Shown: positions 1-5,418 of the stretch, piece after piece
Layout: each line of letters starts with the position of its first letter
How positions within the stretch are numbered: position 1 is the first letter of the stretch
From: VFMC01 sp044238435
Lineage (GTDB): Bacteria; Actinomycetota; Acidimicrobiia; Acidimicrobiales; Ilumatobacteraceae
Direction of reading: 5' to 3'
DNA length: 10,676 nucleotides
NCBI GenBank assembly: GCA_044238435.1
Contig: JBIIDH010000109.1
Coordinates: 1-10,676, forward strand
The notes under the pieces: model-generated
Seen by the model: the letters and a program-made list of their open reading frames with translations, nothing else
What the model was told of the DNA's origin: nothing
Databases searched by the model: none
Made by a program: the position numbers and the translations under genes

Positions 1-502
1 CGTGGTGGCCGCCGGTGGTCCACACCTTCTGGCCGTTGATGATCCACTCGTCGCCGTCGAGCACGGCCTGGGTCTTCAGCGAGGCGAGGTCGCTACCGCT
101 GTTGGGCTCGCTGAAGCCCTGGCACCAGCGCATCGTGCCGTTGAGGATGCGGGGCAGGAACTCCTGCTTCTGCTCCTCGGTGCCCCACTGCAACAGGGTG
201 GGACCGACGAGCGTGTCGCCGAAGAAGTCGGCACGCAGCGGCGCCTTGGCCCGGGCGAACTCCTCCGACAGTACGACGCCTTCCATGGTGGACAGGCCCT
301 TGCCGCCGTACTCCTTCGGCCAGGTGGCGCAGATCCAGCCACCGTCGAACAGTTTGGCGGGCCAGCCCTCGTTGAAGGCCTTTCGGTCGTCGGGCGTCAT
401 CTCGAAACCCTCGTCGAACCAGCCGGTCGGCAGGTTGGCCTCCAGCCAGGCGCGGATCTCGACTCGGAATGCTTCGGCTTCGGGGGTGTAGTCCAGCTGC
501 AT
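1..502 (-). CDS. Acyl-CoA dehydrogenase, FadE type, N-terminal part (cut by window edge)
   Basis: FAD-dependent acyl-CoA dehydrogenases catalyse alpha,beta-dehydrogenation of acyl-CoA thioesters in fatty acid, sterol or branched-acid breakdown, in the cytoplasm. The first 167 residues are visible and the rest lies beyond position 1. The start MQLDYTPEAEAFRVEIRAWL is typical of the family. It is followed by the helical N-terminal domain (about 1-120) and the start of the middle beta domain, where the FAD/substrate signature GFSEPNSGSDLAS lies near residues 129-141 and the characteristic INGQKVWTT at about 155-163. The catalytic base, in the C-terminal domain, is not visible. The ATG at 502-500 is preceded by GGAGG only one base away, which is unusually tight, but no better in-frame start was seen and homologues begin in the same way. 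It is divergent from the winged-helix gene and has no evident link to the nitrogen genes. The substrate cannot be predicted from this fragment. Confidence 0.93.
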   Translation of the reverse strand, partial: MQLDYTPEAEAFRVEIRAWLEANLPTGWFDEGFEMTPDDRKAFNEGWPAKLFDGGWICATWPKEYGGKGLSTMEGVVLSEEFARAKAPLRADFFGDTLVGPTLLQWGTEEQKQEFLPRILNGTMRWCQGFSEPNSGSDLASLKTQAVLDGDEWIINGQKVWTTGGHH

Positions 503-512
503 GCCTCCAGTA

Positions 513-528
513 TTGACCCGTCGGTCAA
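513..528. promoter_or_regulatory. Candidate operator: TTGACC-n4-GGTCAA palindrome
   Basis: Perfect 6-bp inverted repeat, TTGACC and GGTCAA, with a 4-base CGTC spacer. It ends 10 bases upstream of the acyl-CoA dehydrogenase start, so it would lie over the transcription start or leader. Short palindromes of this form are common operators of TetR-family repressors of lipid catabolism genes in actinobacteria. The assignment to a TetR regulator is inference, as no such regulator gene is in the window. The TTGACC arm could alternatively serve as a -35 element on the plus strand. Confidence 0.4.
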
Positions 529-565
529 GGGATCCAAAGTCGGACGCCCTGCTGCGGGTGTGGCG

Positions 566-587
566 GTTCACACACCGTTCACACAGG
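566..587 (+). promoter_or_regulatory. Two 11-bp direct repeats starting GTTCACAC (PHO-box-like, OmpR/PhoP-type site)
   Basis: GTTCACAC occurs at 566-573 and again at 577-584, giving two 11-base units that differ only at the tenth position. A poorer third unit may follow at 588-598. Actinobacterial PhoP (OmpR family) binds 11-base direct repeats whose core is GTTCACC, so phase and core both fit an OmpR/PhoP-type site. The seventh base is A where the PhoP consensus prefers a pyrimidine. The site lies 42-63 bases upstream of the winged-helix gene start and roughly 30 bases upstream of its -10-like element. It could equally be read by another OmpR-family regulator. Confidence 0.4.
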
Positions 588-599
588 TCGAACACCGGG

Positions 600-614
600 G
601 AAACGCATCGTTTC
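600..614. promoter_or_regulatory. Candidate operator: GAAACG-CAT-CGTTTC palindrome
   Basis: Perfect 6-bp inverted repeat with a 3-base spacer, abutting the -10-like TACGGT of the winged-helix gene. A protein bound here would sit between -35 and -10. Autoregulation by the adjacent winged-helix protein is an obvious but unproven possibility. Confidence 0.35.
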
Positions 615-620
615 TACGGT
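615..620 (+). promoter_or_regulatory. -10-like TACGGT of a probable leaderless promoter
   Basis: TACGGT fits the TAnnnT form of actinobacterial -10 elements. It lies 8 bases before the ATG at 629, the spacing expected when transcription starts at the start codon. There is no Shine-Dalgarno sequence before this ATG, which also fits a leaderless message. No clear -35 hexamer is visible. Confidence 0.4.
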
Positions 621-628
621 CGACGCTC

Positions 629-925
629 ATGGTTCAGCCCGCTCCTGCGCTCGGCGCCGACACGACTGCCGCCCTCTCGGCACGTGGCGCGCTCGGGGCG
701 CAGGAGCGGGCCGTGCTCTCGGTGCTCGTGGCGAACCGGAACCGGGTGATCGGTCGCCGCGAGCTGTCCCGCCAGGCAGGCTTCACCGAGTTGTCGGAGC
801 GTCGCTGCGACAGCGTGCTGGTTGGGCTGCGGCGCGTACTCGGCCACGACGCGATCATCACTGTGCGCAGCCGCGGCTGGATGCTGGCCGCCACCGCCGC
901 CGATGCCGCTGCGGCGCTGCTGTAG
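629..925 (+). CDS. Stand-alone winged-helix DNA-binding protein (OmpR/GlnR-type C-terminal domain)
   Basis: A 98-residue protein consisting of little more than one winged helix of the Trans_reg_C type, the DNA-binding half of OmpR-family response regulators such as GlnR and PhoP. Residues 22-40 match the first helix and turn (GAQERAVLSVLVANRNRVI). GRRELSRQAGF at about 42-52 precedes the recognition helix RRCDSVLVGLRRVLG (58-72), and the wing is IITVRSRGWML (76-86). No receiver domain and no phospho-accepting Asp are present, so it cannot be a classical response regulator. I chose the ATG at 629 because a -10-like TACGGT lies 8 bases upstream, as in leaderless genes; GTG codons further upstream in frame would add sequence unlike the family. 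The stop is 18 bases before the antiporter gene, so co-transcription is likely and the protein may control it. Its target and signal are unknown. Confidence 0.72.
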   Translation: MVQPAPALGADTTAALSARGALGAQERAVLSVLVANRNRVIGRRELSRQAGFTELSERRCDSVLVGLRRVLGHDAIITVRSRGWMLAATAADAAAALL

Positions 926-943
926 TCCGGCGGCGTCATCGGC

Positions 944-3559
944 ATGATGTCGGTCATCGTCGCGGCTGGTGGTGGGGCGTTCGACCTCGCCCGTCTTCTC
1001 GCCGACCTCCTCATCGTGCTGGTCGCCGCCAAGGTGGTGGGCGAACTCGCCGAACGGCTGCGCATCCCCGGGGTGCTCGGCGAGATCGTCGCCGGCGTCG
1101 TCATCGGGCCGTCGGTTCTGGGCCTGGTCGACCTCACGGGCGACCGCGGCGTGTCGATCGGCGTGCTGGCCGAGATCGGTGTGCTGCTGCTGTTGCTGGC
1201 CGTCGGCATGGAGATGGACCTCGCCGAACTCGGCAAGGTGGGTCGGCCCTCGCTGTTCGTGGCCGTCATCGGCGTGGTGGCACCCTTCGCCGTGGGCACC
1301 GCGGTCGGGCTGGCCTTCAGCGAACCGACCGAGACCGCAATCTTCTTCGGCGCCGCGCTCACCGCCACGAGCGTGGGGATCACGGCACGCGTGTTCGGCG
1401 ACCTGCGCGCCCTCGCCACCGTCGAGGCGCGCATCGTGCTGGGTGCGGCCGTGGCCGACGACGTGCTCGGCCTCGTCATCCTCACCGTGGTCACGAAGGT
1501 GGTGACCGGAGGCGACGTGGGTGTCGGCCTGGTGGCCGAGACCCTCGGCCTGGCAGTGGCCTTCCTGCTCGTCACCGGCGTGATCGGCGTGTTCGCCGTG
1601 CCGAAGGCGATCGACCTCGTGCACCGCCGCGCCACCTCGAGCGCCACGGTCGTGGTGGCTGCAATGGCCATCACCCTCGGGTTCGCCATGTTGGCCGATG
1701 CTGCCAAGCTCGCCTTCATCATCGGTGCGTTCATGGCCGGCCTGGGCCTCGGGCGCAGCGAGCACCACGAGCGCATCGCCCGCGACCTGGGCGCCGTTGG
1801 CAACATCTTCATCCCCGTGTTCTTCCTGCAGATCGGCATCAACGCCGACCTCGGCGCGATGGCGAAGCCGTCGGTGCTGGGCCTCGCCGCCGCCATGTGC
1901 GCCCTGGCCATCGCCGGCAAGCTGCTGGCCGCCGTGGGTGCCTTCGGCACGCGATCCGACAAGGTGCTCATCGGCATCGGCATGGTGCCCCGCGGCGAGG
2001 TGGGCCTCATCTTCGCCTCCATCGGCCTCACCACCGGCGTACTGGACACCGACCAGTACGGGGCGCTGCTCATCGTCGTGCTGGTCACCACGATCATCAC
2101 GCCGCCCCTCTTGCGGCTGCGCCTGGGCCGTACCGGATCGGCTGTCGACGGCACCGACTCGACCGATGGCGACGACGACACCGACGGCGACACGGTGGCG
2201 AAGGCGCTCGACGCAGCCCACCAGGCGGCCACCGAGCGGCCGGCCGACGAGGTGCTCGACTGGTTCGGGGCCCATCGCAACGACCCACTCGTGTGGCGCC
2301 ACGAGCACACCCCCGCGCTGGTGGAACTGCTGCGTCTCGACTCGCCGCGGGCGTGGCGGTTGCTCGATGTGACCGGCGTGCTGGAACGCACCCTGCCCGA
2401 GGTGGCCGACGCGATGCGCCGCCGCCGGGCCGACTTCACCGACCTCGACCCGCTCGGCTCGCTCACCTTCCCCACCGTGCAGCGGCTGCGCGAGGAGGAC
2501 GATGCGATCACCGACCACACGGTGCTGGCGGCGCTCGCCGCTGACGTGTGCCGCGACCACGACGAGGTGCTGTCGCTCGCCCAGCGGCTGGTCGACGACA
2601 CCACCGCGCACCAGGTGGCCACCCTCGTCGCCGACGCGCGCCTGCTGCTGGCGGGGCTGCGCGACCCGGGCGCCCTCGACGAGACCCGCGTGCTGCAACT
2701 GGCCACCCACCTCGCCAGCACCGAGCACACCCGACAAGCGGCGCAGGTGGCACATGCGCTGGGCGACCTCGCCACCCGCGACAGCGAGGCGCTCGCCGCC
2801 CGCGTCGCCCTGGTGCAGGCTGCGCTCGAGCACCCGGAGGTGACGGGCAGCGAAGCCACCAACCTCGCCGCCGCCCGCCGGGCAGCGGCCCAGCACCTGC
2901 TGGGCGACCACGAGGCCGCCATCGACCGACTGCGGTTCGCACCCACCGGCTACCTGCTCGCCCACTCGCCCGAGGAACTCGCCCGCCAGGCCGTACTGGT
3001 GGAACCGCTCGCCCCGAAGGGCCGGGTGCGCGTGGCCGTGAGCCCCCAGCCCGAACCCGACCAGTGGAAGATCGACGTCGCCTGCCGCGACAGCGAGGGC
3101 CTGCTCGCCCGTCTCACCGAGGTGCTCGCGTCGAACGAGTTCACGGTGCTCGGCGCCGACATCGCCACCTGGCCCGACGGGGCCGTGCTCGACAGCTTCG
3201 TCGTCGCCAGCAGCCGCCGGCCGAGCCCACGCGAACTGAGCTTCGCGTTCGACGCCCGACTGCGCGGGCCGCTGCACCGCGCCCCGATGCCGAACCTCAT
3301 CCTGCAGTTCGACAACGCCGCGCTGCCCTGGCACACCTCGTGCACGGTCACCGGGCCCGATCAGCCGAACGCGTTGCAGGCCCTGGCCACGGCGCTGGCC
3401 AACGCGGGTGTTGTGGTGCACAGCGCCCGCATCGCCACCGTCGACGGTGAGATCCGCGACCGCTTCACCGTGTCGGACCGCTTCGGGCGCAAGCTCGACG
3501 AGTCGGCGATGCAGCGCGTGCGCACTGCTCTCGCCGGCACCGCCCGCCGGCGCACCTGA
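944..3559 (+). CDS. CPA2 cation/proton antiporter fused to a GlnD-like degenerate HD plus tandem ACT region
   Basis: An 871-residue fusion. Residues about 10-393 are a Na_H_Exchanger (CPA2, KefB/NapA-like) membrane domain: GVLGEIVAGVVIGPSVLGL near 43-61, the TM4 motif TSVGITA at 142-148, the paired ion-binding aspartates AVADDVLGL (D172, D173) and PRGEVGLI at 349-356. The Asp pair is typical of NapA-like electrogenic exchangers rather than KefC. An Asp/Thr/Gly-rich linker (about 399-417) follows. Residues 435-700 are helical and read like the HD region of GlnD (GVLERTLPE at 478-486; GYLLAHSPEELARQ at 669-682), but no HD metal motif is present. Residues about 708-756 and 797-866 are two GlnD-type ACT domains, which bind glutamine in GlnD. 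The usual RCK/TrkA-N module is absent. ATG 944 lacks a clear Shine-Dalgarno but follows the winged-helix stop by 18 bases, suggesting translational coupling. The transported ion (K+, Na+ or NH4+) cannot be read from sequence. The fold calls are strong; glutamine regulation is inference. Confidence 0.88.
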   Translation: MMSVIVAAGGGAFDLARLLADLLIVLVAAKVVGELAERLRIPGVLGEIVAGVVIGPSVLGLVDLTGDRGVSIGVLAEIGVLLLLLAVGMEMDLAELGKVGRPSLFVAVIGVVAPFAVGTAVGLAFSEPTETAIFFGAALTATSVGITARVFGDLRALATVEARIVLGAAVADDVLGLVILTVVTKVVTGGDVGVGLVAETLGLAVAFLLVTGVIGVFAVPKAIDLVHRRATSSATVVVAAMAITLGFAMLADAAKLAFIIGAFMAGLGLGRSEHHERIARDLGAVGNIFIPVFFLQIGINADLGAMAKPSVLGLAAAMCALAIAGKLLAAVGAFGTRSDKVLIGIGMVPRGEVGLIFASIGLTTGVLDTDQYGALLIVVLVTTIITPPLLRLRLGRTGSAVDGTDSTDGDDDTDGDTVAKALDAAHQAATERPADEVLDWFGAHRNDPLVWRHEHTPALVELLRLDSPRAWRLLDVTGVLERTLPEVADAMRRRRADFTDLDPLGSLTFPTVQRLREEDDAITDHTVLAALAADVCRDHDEVLSLAQRLVDDTTAHQVATLVADARLLLAGLRDPGALDETRVLQLATHLASTEHTRQAAQVAHALGDLATRDSEALAARVALVQAALEHPEVTGSEATNLAAARRAAAQHLLGDHEAAIDRLRFAPTGYLLAHSPEELARQAVLVEPLAPKGRVRVAVSPQPEPDQWKIDVACRDSEGLLARLTEVLASNEFTVLGADIATWPDGAVLDSFVVASSRRPSPRELSFAFDARLRGPLHRAPMPNLILQFDNAALPWHTSCTVTGPDQPNALQALATALANAGVVVHSARIATVDGEIRDRFTVSDRFGRKLDESAMQRVRTALAGTARRRT

Positions 3560-3578
3560 CCGCGCAATCCGGCGGGCG
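3541..3578 (+). terminator. GC-rich hairpin at the end of the antiporter gene
   Basis: Perfect 10-bp inverted repeat (3541-3550 with 3569-3578, arm CGCCCGCCGG) around an 18-base loop that holds the antiporter stop codon. No T-run follows, as is common for high-GC actinobacterial terminators. It would separate antiporter transcription from the amt1 promoter that starts just downstream. Confidence 0.5.
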
Positions 3579-3587
3579 CACCCGACC

Positions 3588-3625
3588 GTTACGCGGACGA
3601 AACAGTCCAGCGACGGTCGGGAAAT
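3588..3625 (+). promoter_or_regulatory. GlnR-type operator upstream of amt1
   Basis: Reads GTTAC-n6-GAAAC-n6-GCGAC-n6-GAAAT with exact 6-base spacers. The published GlnR operator of Streptomyces and mycobacteria is two a-b pairs, gTnAC-n6-GAAAC, repeated with the same 6-base spacing. The first pair is a full match; the second deviates at one base in each element. It sits 103-140 bases before the amt1 GTG start, directly upstream of a -10-like TACGGT. GlnR, an OmpR-family regulator, activates amt genes under nitrogen limitation in these genera. The GlnR gene itself is not in the window. Confidence 0.75.
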
Positions 3626-3635
3626 GCAGCACTCG

Positions 3636-3641
3636 TACGGT
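3636..3641 (+). promoter_or_regulatory. -10-like TACGGT of the amt1 promoter
   Basis: TAnnnT element 10 bases downstream of the GlnR-type operator. It is identical to the -10-like hexamer upstream of the winged-helix gene. No -35 consensus is visible and the operator would overlap that position, as expected for an activator-dependent promoter. The resulting leader would be about 80 bases long. Confidence 0.35.
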
Positions 3642-3717
3642 CGCCATCGCTCGCCCCAGTGCCGCGTCGAGCGCCATCAGTGCCCCTACGCCCGTTCAGT
3701 CAGGCTCAATCCACTCT

Positions 3718-3722
3718 GGAGG
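3718..3722 (+). promoter_or_regulatory. Shine-Dalgarno GGAGG that fixes the amt1 GTG start
   Basis: GGAGG lies 5 bases before the GTG at 3728, and the sequence that follows begins a textbook signal peptide. An in-frame GTG at 3659 is further upstream but has no comparable ribosome-binding site and would add a non-hydrophobic extension. Confidence 0.75.
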
Positions 3723-3727
3723 ACCCA

Positions 3728-5197
3728 GTGCGCAAACACCCCGCACTCAAGTACGTCCTCGGCGGCCTCGCCGGTGCAGCAGTGCCCACACTGCTGCTCG
3801 CCGGATCGGCCTTCGCCGAAGACGTCGACCCCGTCACCACGCTGTCCGAAGCGACCAACCTGTTGTGGGTCGTCATCGGTGCCGTGCTGGTGATCTTCAT
3901 GCAGGCCGGCTTCGCGCTGGTGGAAACCGGCTTCACGCAGAAGAAGAACGCCGCCGAGGTGATGTCGATGAACTTCGCCATCTTCGGTCTCGGCTTCGTC
4001 GGCTTCCTGTTCGTCGGCTTCCCGCTCGCCTTCGGCGGCTTCAGCTACTCGGCGTTCGGCCTCGCCGAGCCGATGAACGCCGACCCGCTGCTCGGCTCGG
4101 GCAACTGGGTGTTCCTGTGGCAGGGCTGGGACCACCTCGCCGGTTCCGCCACTCCGGCACTGCTCGGCTTCTTCCTCTACATGGTGGCGTTCATGGACAC
4201 CGTGGCCACCATCCCCACCGGCTCGATGGCCGAGCGGTGGAAGTGGAACAGCTTCATCGTGTGGGGTCTGTTCTGCGGCGCCGTCTATTACCCGCTGTTC
4301 GCAGCCTGGACCTGGGGCGGCGGCTGGCTCGCCAAGACCTGGGACACGATGAGCCTGGGCGCCGGCTATGTCGACTTCGCCGGCTCGGGCGTGGTGCACG
4401 CCGTCGGTGGCGTAGCGGCACTCGCCGGTGCCATCGTGCTCGGTCCCCGCATCGGCAAGTTCGGCGCCGATGGCAAGCCGCGGGCCATCCCCGGCCACAA
4501 CATCCCCATGGCCATCACCGGCTGCTTCATCCTGCTGTTCGGCTGGTTCGGCTTCAACGCTGCCTCCACCTTCGCTGCCACCGACATCCAGTTCGCCACG
4601 GTGGCAACCAACACCGCCATCGCCGGCGCCATCGGTGCCGTGGTGGCGATGTTCTACATCACCAAGCGCACCGGCAAGCCCGACCCCGGCATGATGGTGA
4701 ACGGCATGCTCGCCGGCCTGGTGGCCATCACCGCCCCCTGCGCCTTCGTGTCGCCGTGGGCCGCCGTGGTGATCGGCGCCATCGCCGCCGTCATCGCCAT
4801 CGAGGCCGTGTTCTTCCTCGAGCGCAAGGGAATCGACGACCCGGTGGGCGCCGTGGCCGTGCACGGCTTCTGCGGCACCTTCGGCGTGCTGACCGTCGGC
4901 CTCTTCGCCAACGGTGCGTACGGCGGCGCCGTGTTCGACGACGCCGGCGAGGTCCTGGTCCCTGGCTGGAACGGTTCCGCCGTCACCGGCGTGAAGGGCT
5001 TGTTCTACGGCGACGCCGGCCAGCTCGGTGCCCAGGCACTGGGTGCTCTGGTCATCTGGACCGTCATCTTCGGTATCTCGTTCGCCTTCTTCGCCATCCA
5101 GAACAAGGTCACCAAGGGTGGCATCCGGGTGAGCGAGGAAGACGAGGTCACCGGCCTCGACATCCCCGAGATGGGCGTCGCCGCCTACAACGACTGA
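3728..5197 (+). CDS. amt: Ammonium transporter Amt1, with signal peptide
   Basis: Amt/MEP/Rh-family ammonium channel of 489 residues in the cytoplasmic membrane. Residues 1-30 form a signal peptide (RKHP basic start, hydrophobic core, AGSAFA then ED at the likely cleavage point), as in E. coli AmtB. The first core helix is FMQAGFALVETGFTQKKNA (57-75). The twin pore histidines are H224 in GSGVVHAVGG and H379 in GAVAVHGFCG. FILLFGWFGFNAAS (267-280) is the conserved helix between them. The C-terminal tail GLDIPEMGVAAY (477-488) is the usual segment that couples pore closure to PII proteins. About eleven membrane segments are expected. The start is the GTG after a strong GGAGG. glnK1 follows after 221 structured bases, in the classic amt-glnK order. 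A GlnR-type site upstream predicts induction on nitrogen limitation. It differs clearly from Amt2 in its N-terminal helices, so it is not a recent duplicate. Confidence 0.95.
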   Translation: MRKHPALKYVLGGLAGAAVPTLLLAGSAFAEDVDPVTTLSEATNLLWVVIGAVLVIFMQAGFALVETGFTQKKNAAEVMSMNFAIFGLGFVGFLFVGFPLAFGGFSYSAFGLAEPMNADPLLGSGNWVFLWQGWDHLAGSATPALLGFFLYMVAFMDTVATIPTGSMAERWKWNSFIVWGLFCGAVYYPLFAAWTWGGGWLAKTWDTMSLGAGYVDFAGSGVVHAVGGVAALAGAIVLGPRIGKFGADGKPRAIPGHNIPMAITGCFILLFGWFGFNAASTFAATDIQFATVATNTAIAGAIGAVVAMFYITKRTGKPDPGMMVNGMLAGLVAITAPCAFVSPWAAVVIGAIAAVIAIEAVFFLERKGIDDPVGAVAVHGFCGTFGVLTVGLFANGAYGGAVFDDAGEVLVPGWNGSAVTGVKGLFYGDAGQLGAQALGALVIWTVIFGISFAFFAIQNKVTKGGIRVSEEDEVTGLDIPEMGVAAYND

Positions 5198-5225
5198 GCA
5201 TCCCATCGTGGCGGGAGCCAAGAGC

Positions 5226-5243
5226 TGAACGGTTCGCCGTTCA
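5226..5243 (+). other. Stem-loop with TTCG loop downstream of amt1
   Basis: TGAACGG and CCGTTCA pair as a perfect 7-bp stem closing a TTCG tetraloop, about 30 bases after the amt1 stop. It could protect the amt1 3' end or act with the next hairpin in termination. Confidence 0.45.
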
Positions 5244-5249
5244 TGCGCA

Positions 5250-5283
5250 CGGGAGTCGGTTCGGTGGATGGATCCGACTCCCG
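5250..5283 (+). terminator. 10-bp perfect hairpin between amt1 and glnK1, possible partial terminator or attenuator
   Basis: CGGGAGTCGG (5250-5259) and CCGACTCCCG (5274-5283) pair perfectly around a 14-base loop. No T-run follows. Its position between amt1 and glnK1 suggests partial termination, giving different doses of the two products, or an RNA processing site. The loop contains GGTGGATGG, a motif repeated in the amt2 leader region. Confidence 0.5.
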
Positions 5284-5286
5284 GTA

Positions 5287-5337
5287 GGGGCAGTCCCCGG
5301 GTCGTGCGAGCAGTCGCCGGCCCGGGGGCGTTCCCCC
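5287..5337 (+). other. Overlapping G/C-run stem-loops in the amt1-glnK1 spacer
   Basis: GGGG-CAGT-CCCC (5287-5298) and GGGGG-CGTT-CCCCC (5324-5337) can each fold locally. The two CCCGGG hexamers at 5296-5301 and 5321-5326 can pair with each other instead. These foldings are mutually exclusive, which is the arrangement seen in attenuators, but no ligand or leader peptide is evident. Confidence 0.3.
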
Positions 5338-5384
5338 AGCGTCCACACCGCATCCACGCCGAGATCGCCCATCTGGGCAGTGCC

Positions 5385-5390
5385 TACACT
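5385..5390 (+). promoter_or_regulatory. -10-like TACACT, possible separate glnK1 promoter
   Basis: TACACT is a good match to TAnnnT, 28 bases before the glnK1 ATG, and would give a leader of about 20-25 bases. No convincing -35 was found, though GCCCA-TC-TGGGC (5367-5378), a palindrome, occupies the space upstream. No GlnR-like site was seen here. Confidence 0.35.
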
Positions 5391-5396
5391 TCTCAC

Positions 5397-5413
5397 CAGA
5401 TCGAAAGGATCTG
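5397..5413 (+). promoter_or_regulatory. Hairpin presenting the glnK1 ribosome-binding site
   Basis: CAGATC (5397-5402) and GATCTG (5408-5413) form a perfect 6-bp stem with loop GAAAG. The Shine-Dalgarno AAAGGA (5404-5409) spans the loop and the start of the 3' arm, 9 bases before the ATG. Folding would partly mask the ribosome site. Confidence 0.4.
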
Positions 5414-5418
5414 ACCTC

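Noticed and set aside
2..628. Extension of the winged-helix frame upstream to the window edge.
   Set aside because: It runs antisense over the acyl-CoA dehydrogenase and has no family similarity; the leaderless-type promoter just before 629 supports the short start.
614..3421. A 935-codon open frame on the minus strand opposite the antiporter gene.
   Set aside because: Its translation is rich in His, Gly, Gln and Arg with no recognisable domain. It is what the complement of a high-GC coding frame looks like, and the plus strand holds clear family motifs throughout.
3659..3727. Earlier GTG start for amt1 at 3659.
   Set aside because: It would place a Pro/Arg-rich extension before a clean signal peptide, and there is no ribosome site comparable to the GGAGG before 3728.
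3560..3727. A Corynebacterium-type AmtR operator upstream of amt1.
   Set aside because: The AT-rich CTAT-n6-ATAG type core of AmtR sites is absent; the GlnR pattern explains the region better.
5243..5287. A 14-codon ORF (ATG to TAG) across the large hairpin between amt1 and glnK1, possible leader peptide.
   Set aside because: No Shine-Dalgarno is present, there is no run of a regulatory amino acid such as Gln or Glu, and its codons are simply the two hairpin arms. Kept only as a thought for attenuation.
3686..5353. A 555-codon open frame on the minus strand opposite amt1.
   Set aside because: Low-complexity, His/Glu/Gly-rich composition without hydrophobic cores; antisense shadow of the Amt1 frame.
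5198..5418. A known glutamine riboswitch upstream of glnK1.
   Set aside because: The stems and loops do not show the conserved elements I associate with glnA-type or downstream-peptide RNAs, which are mainly cyanobacterial or marine.
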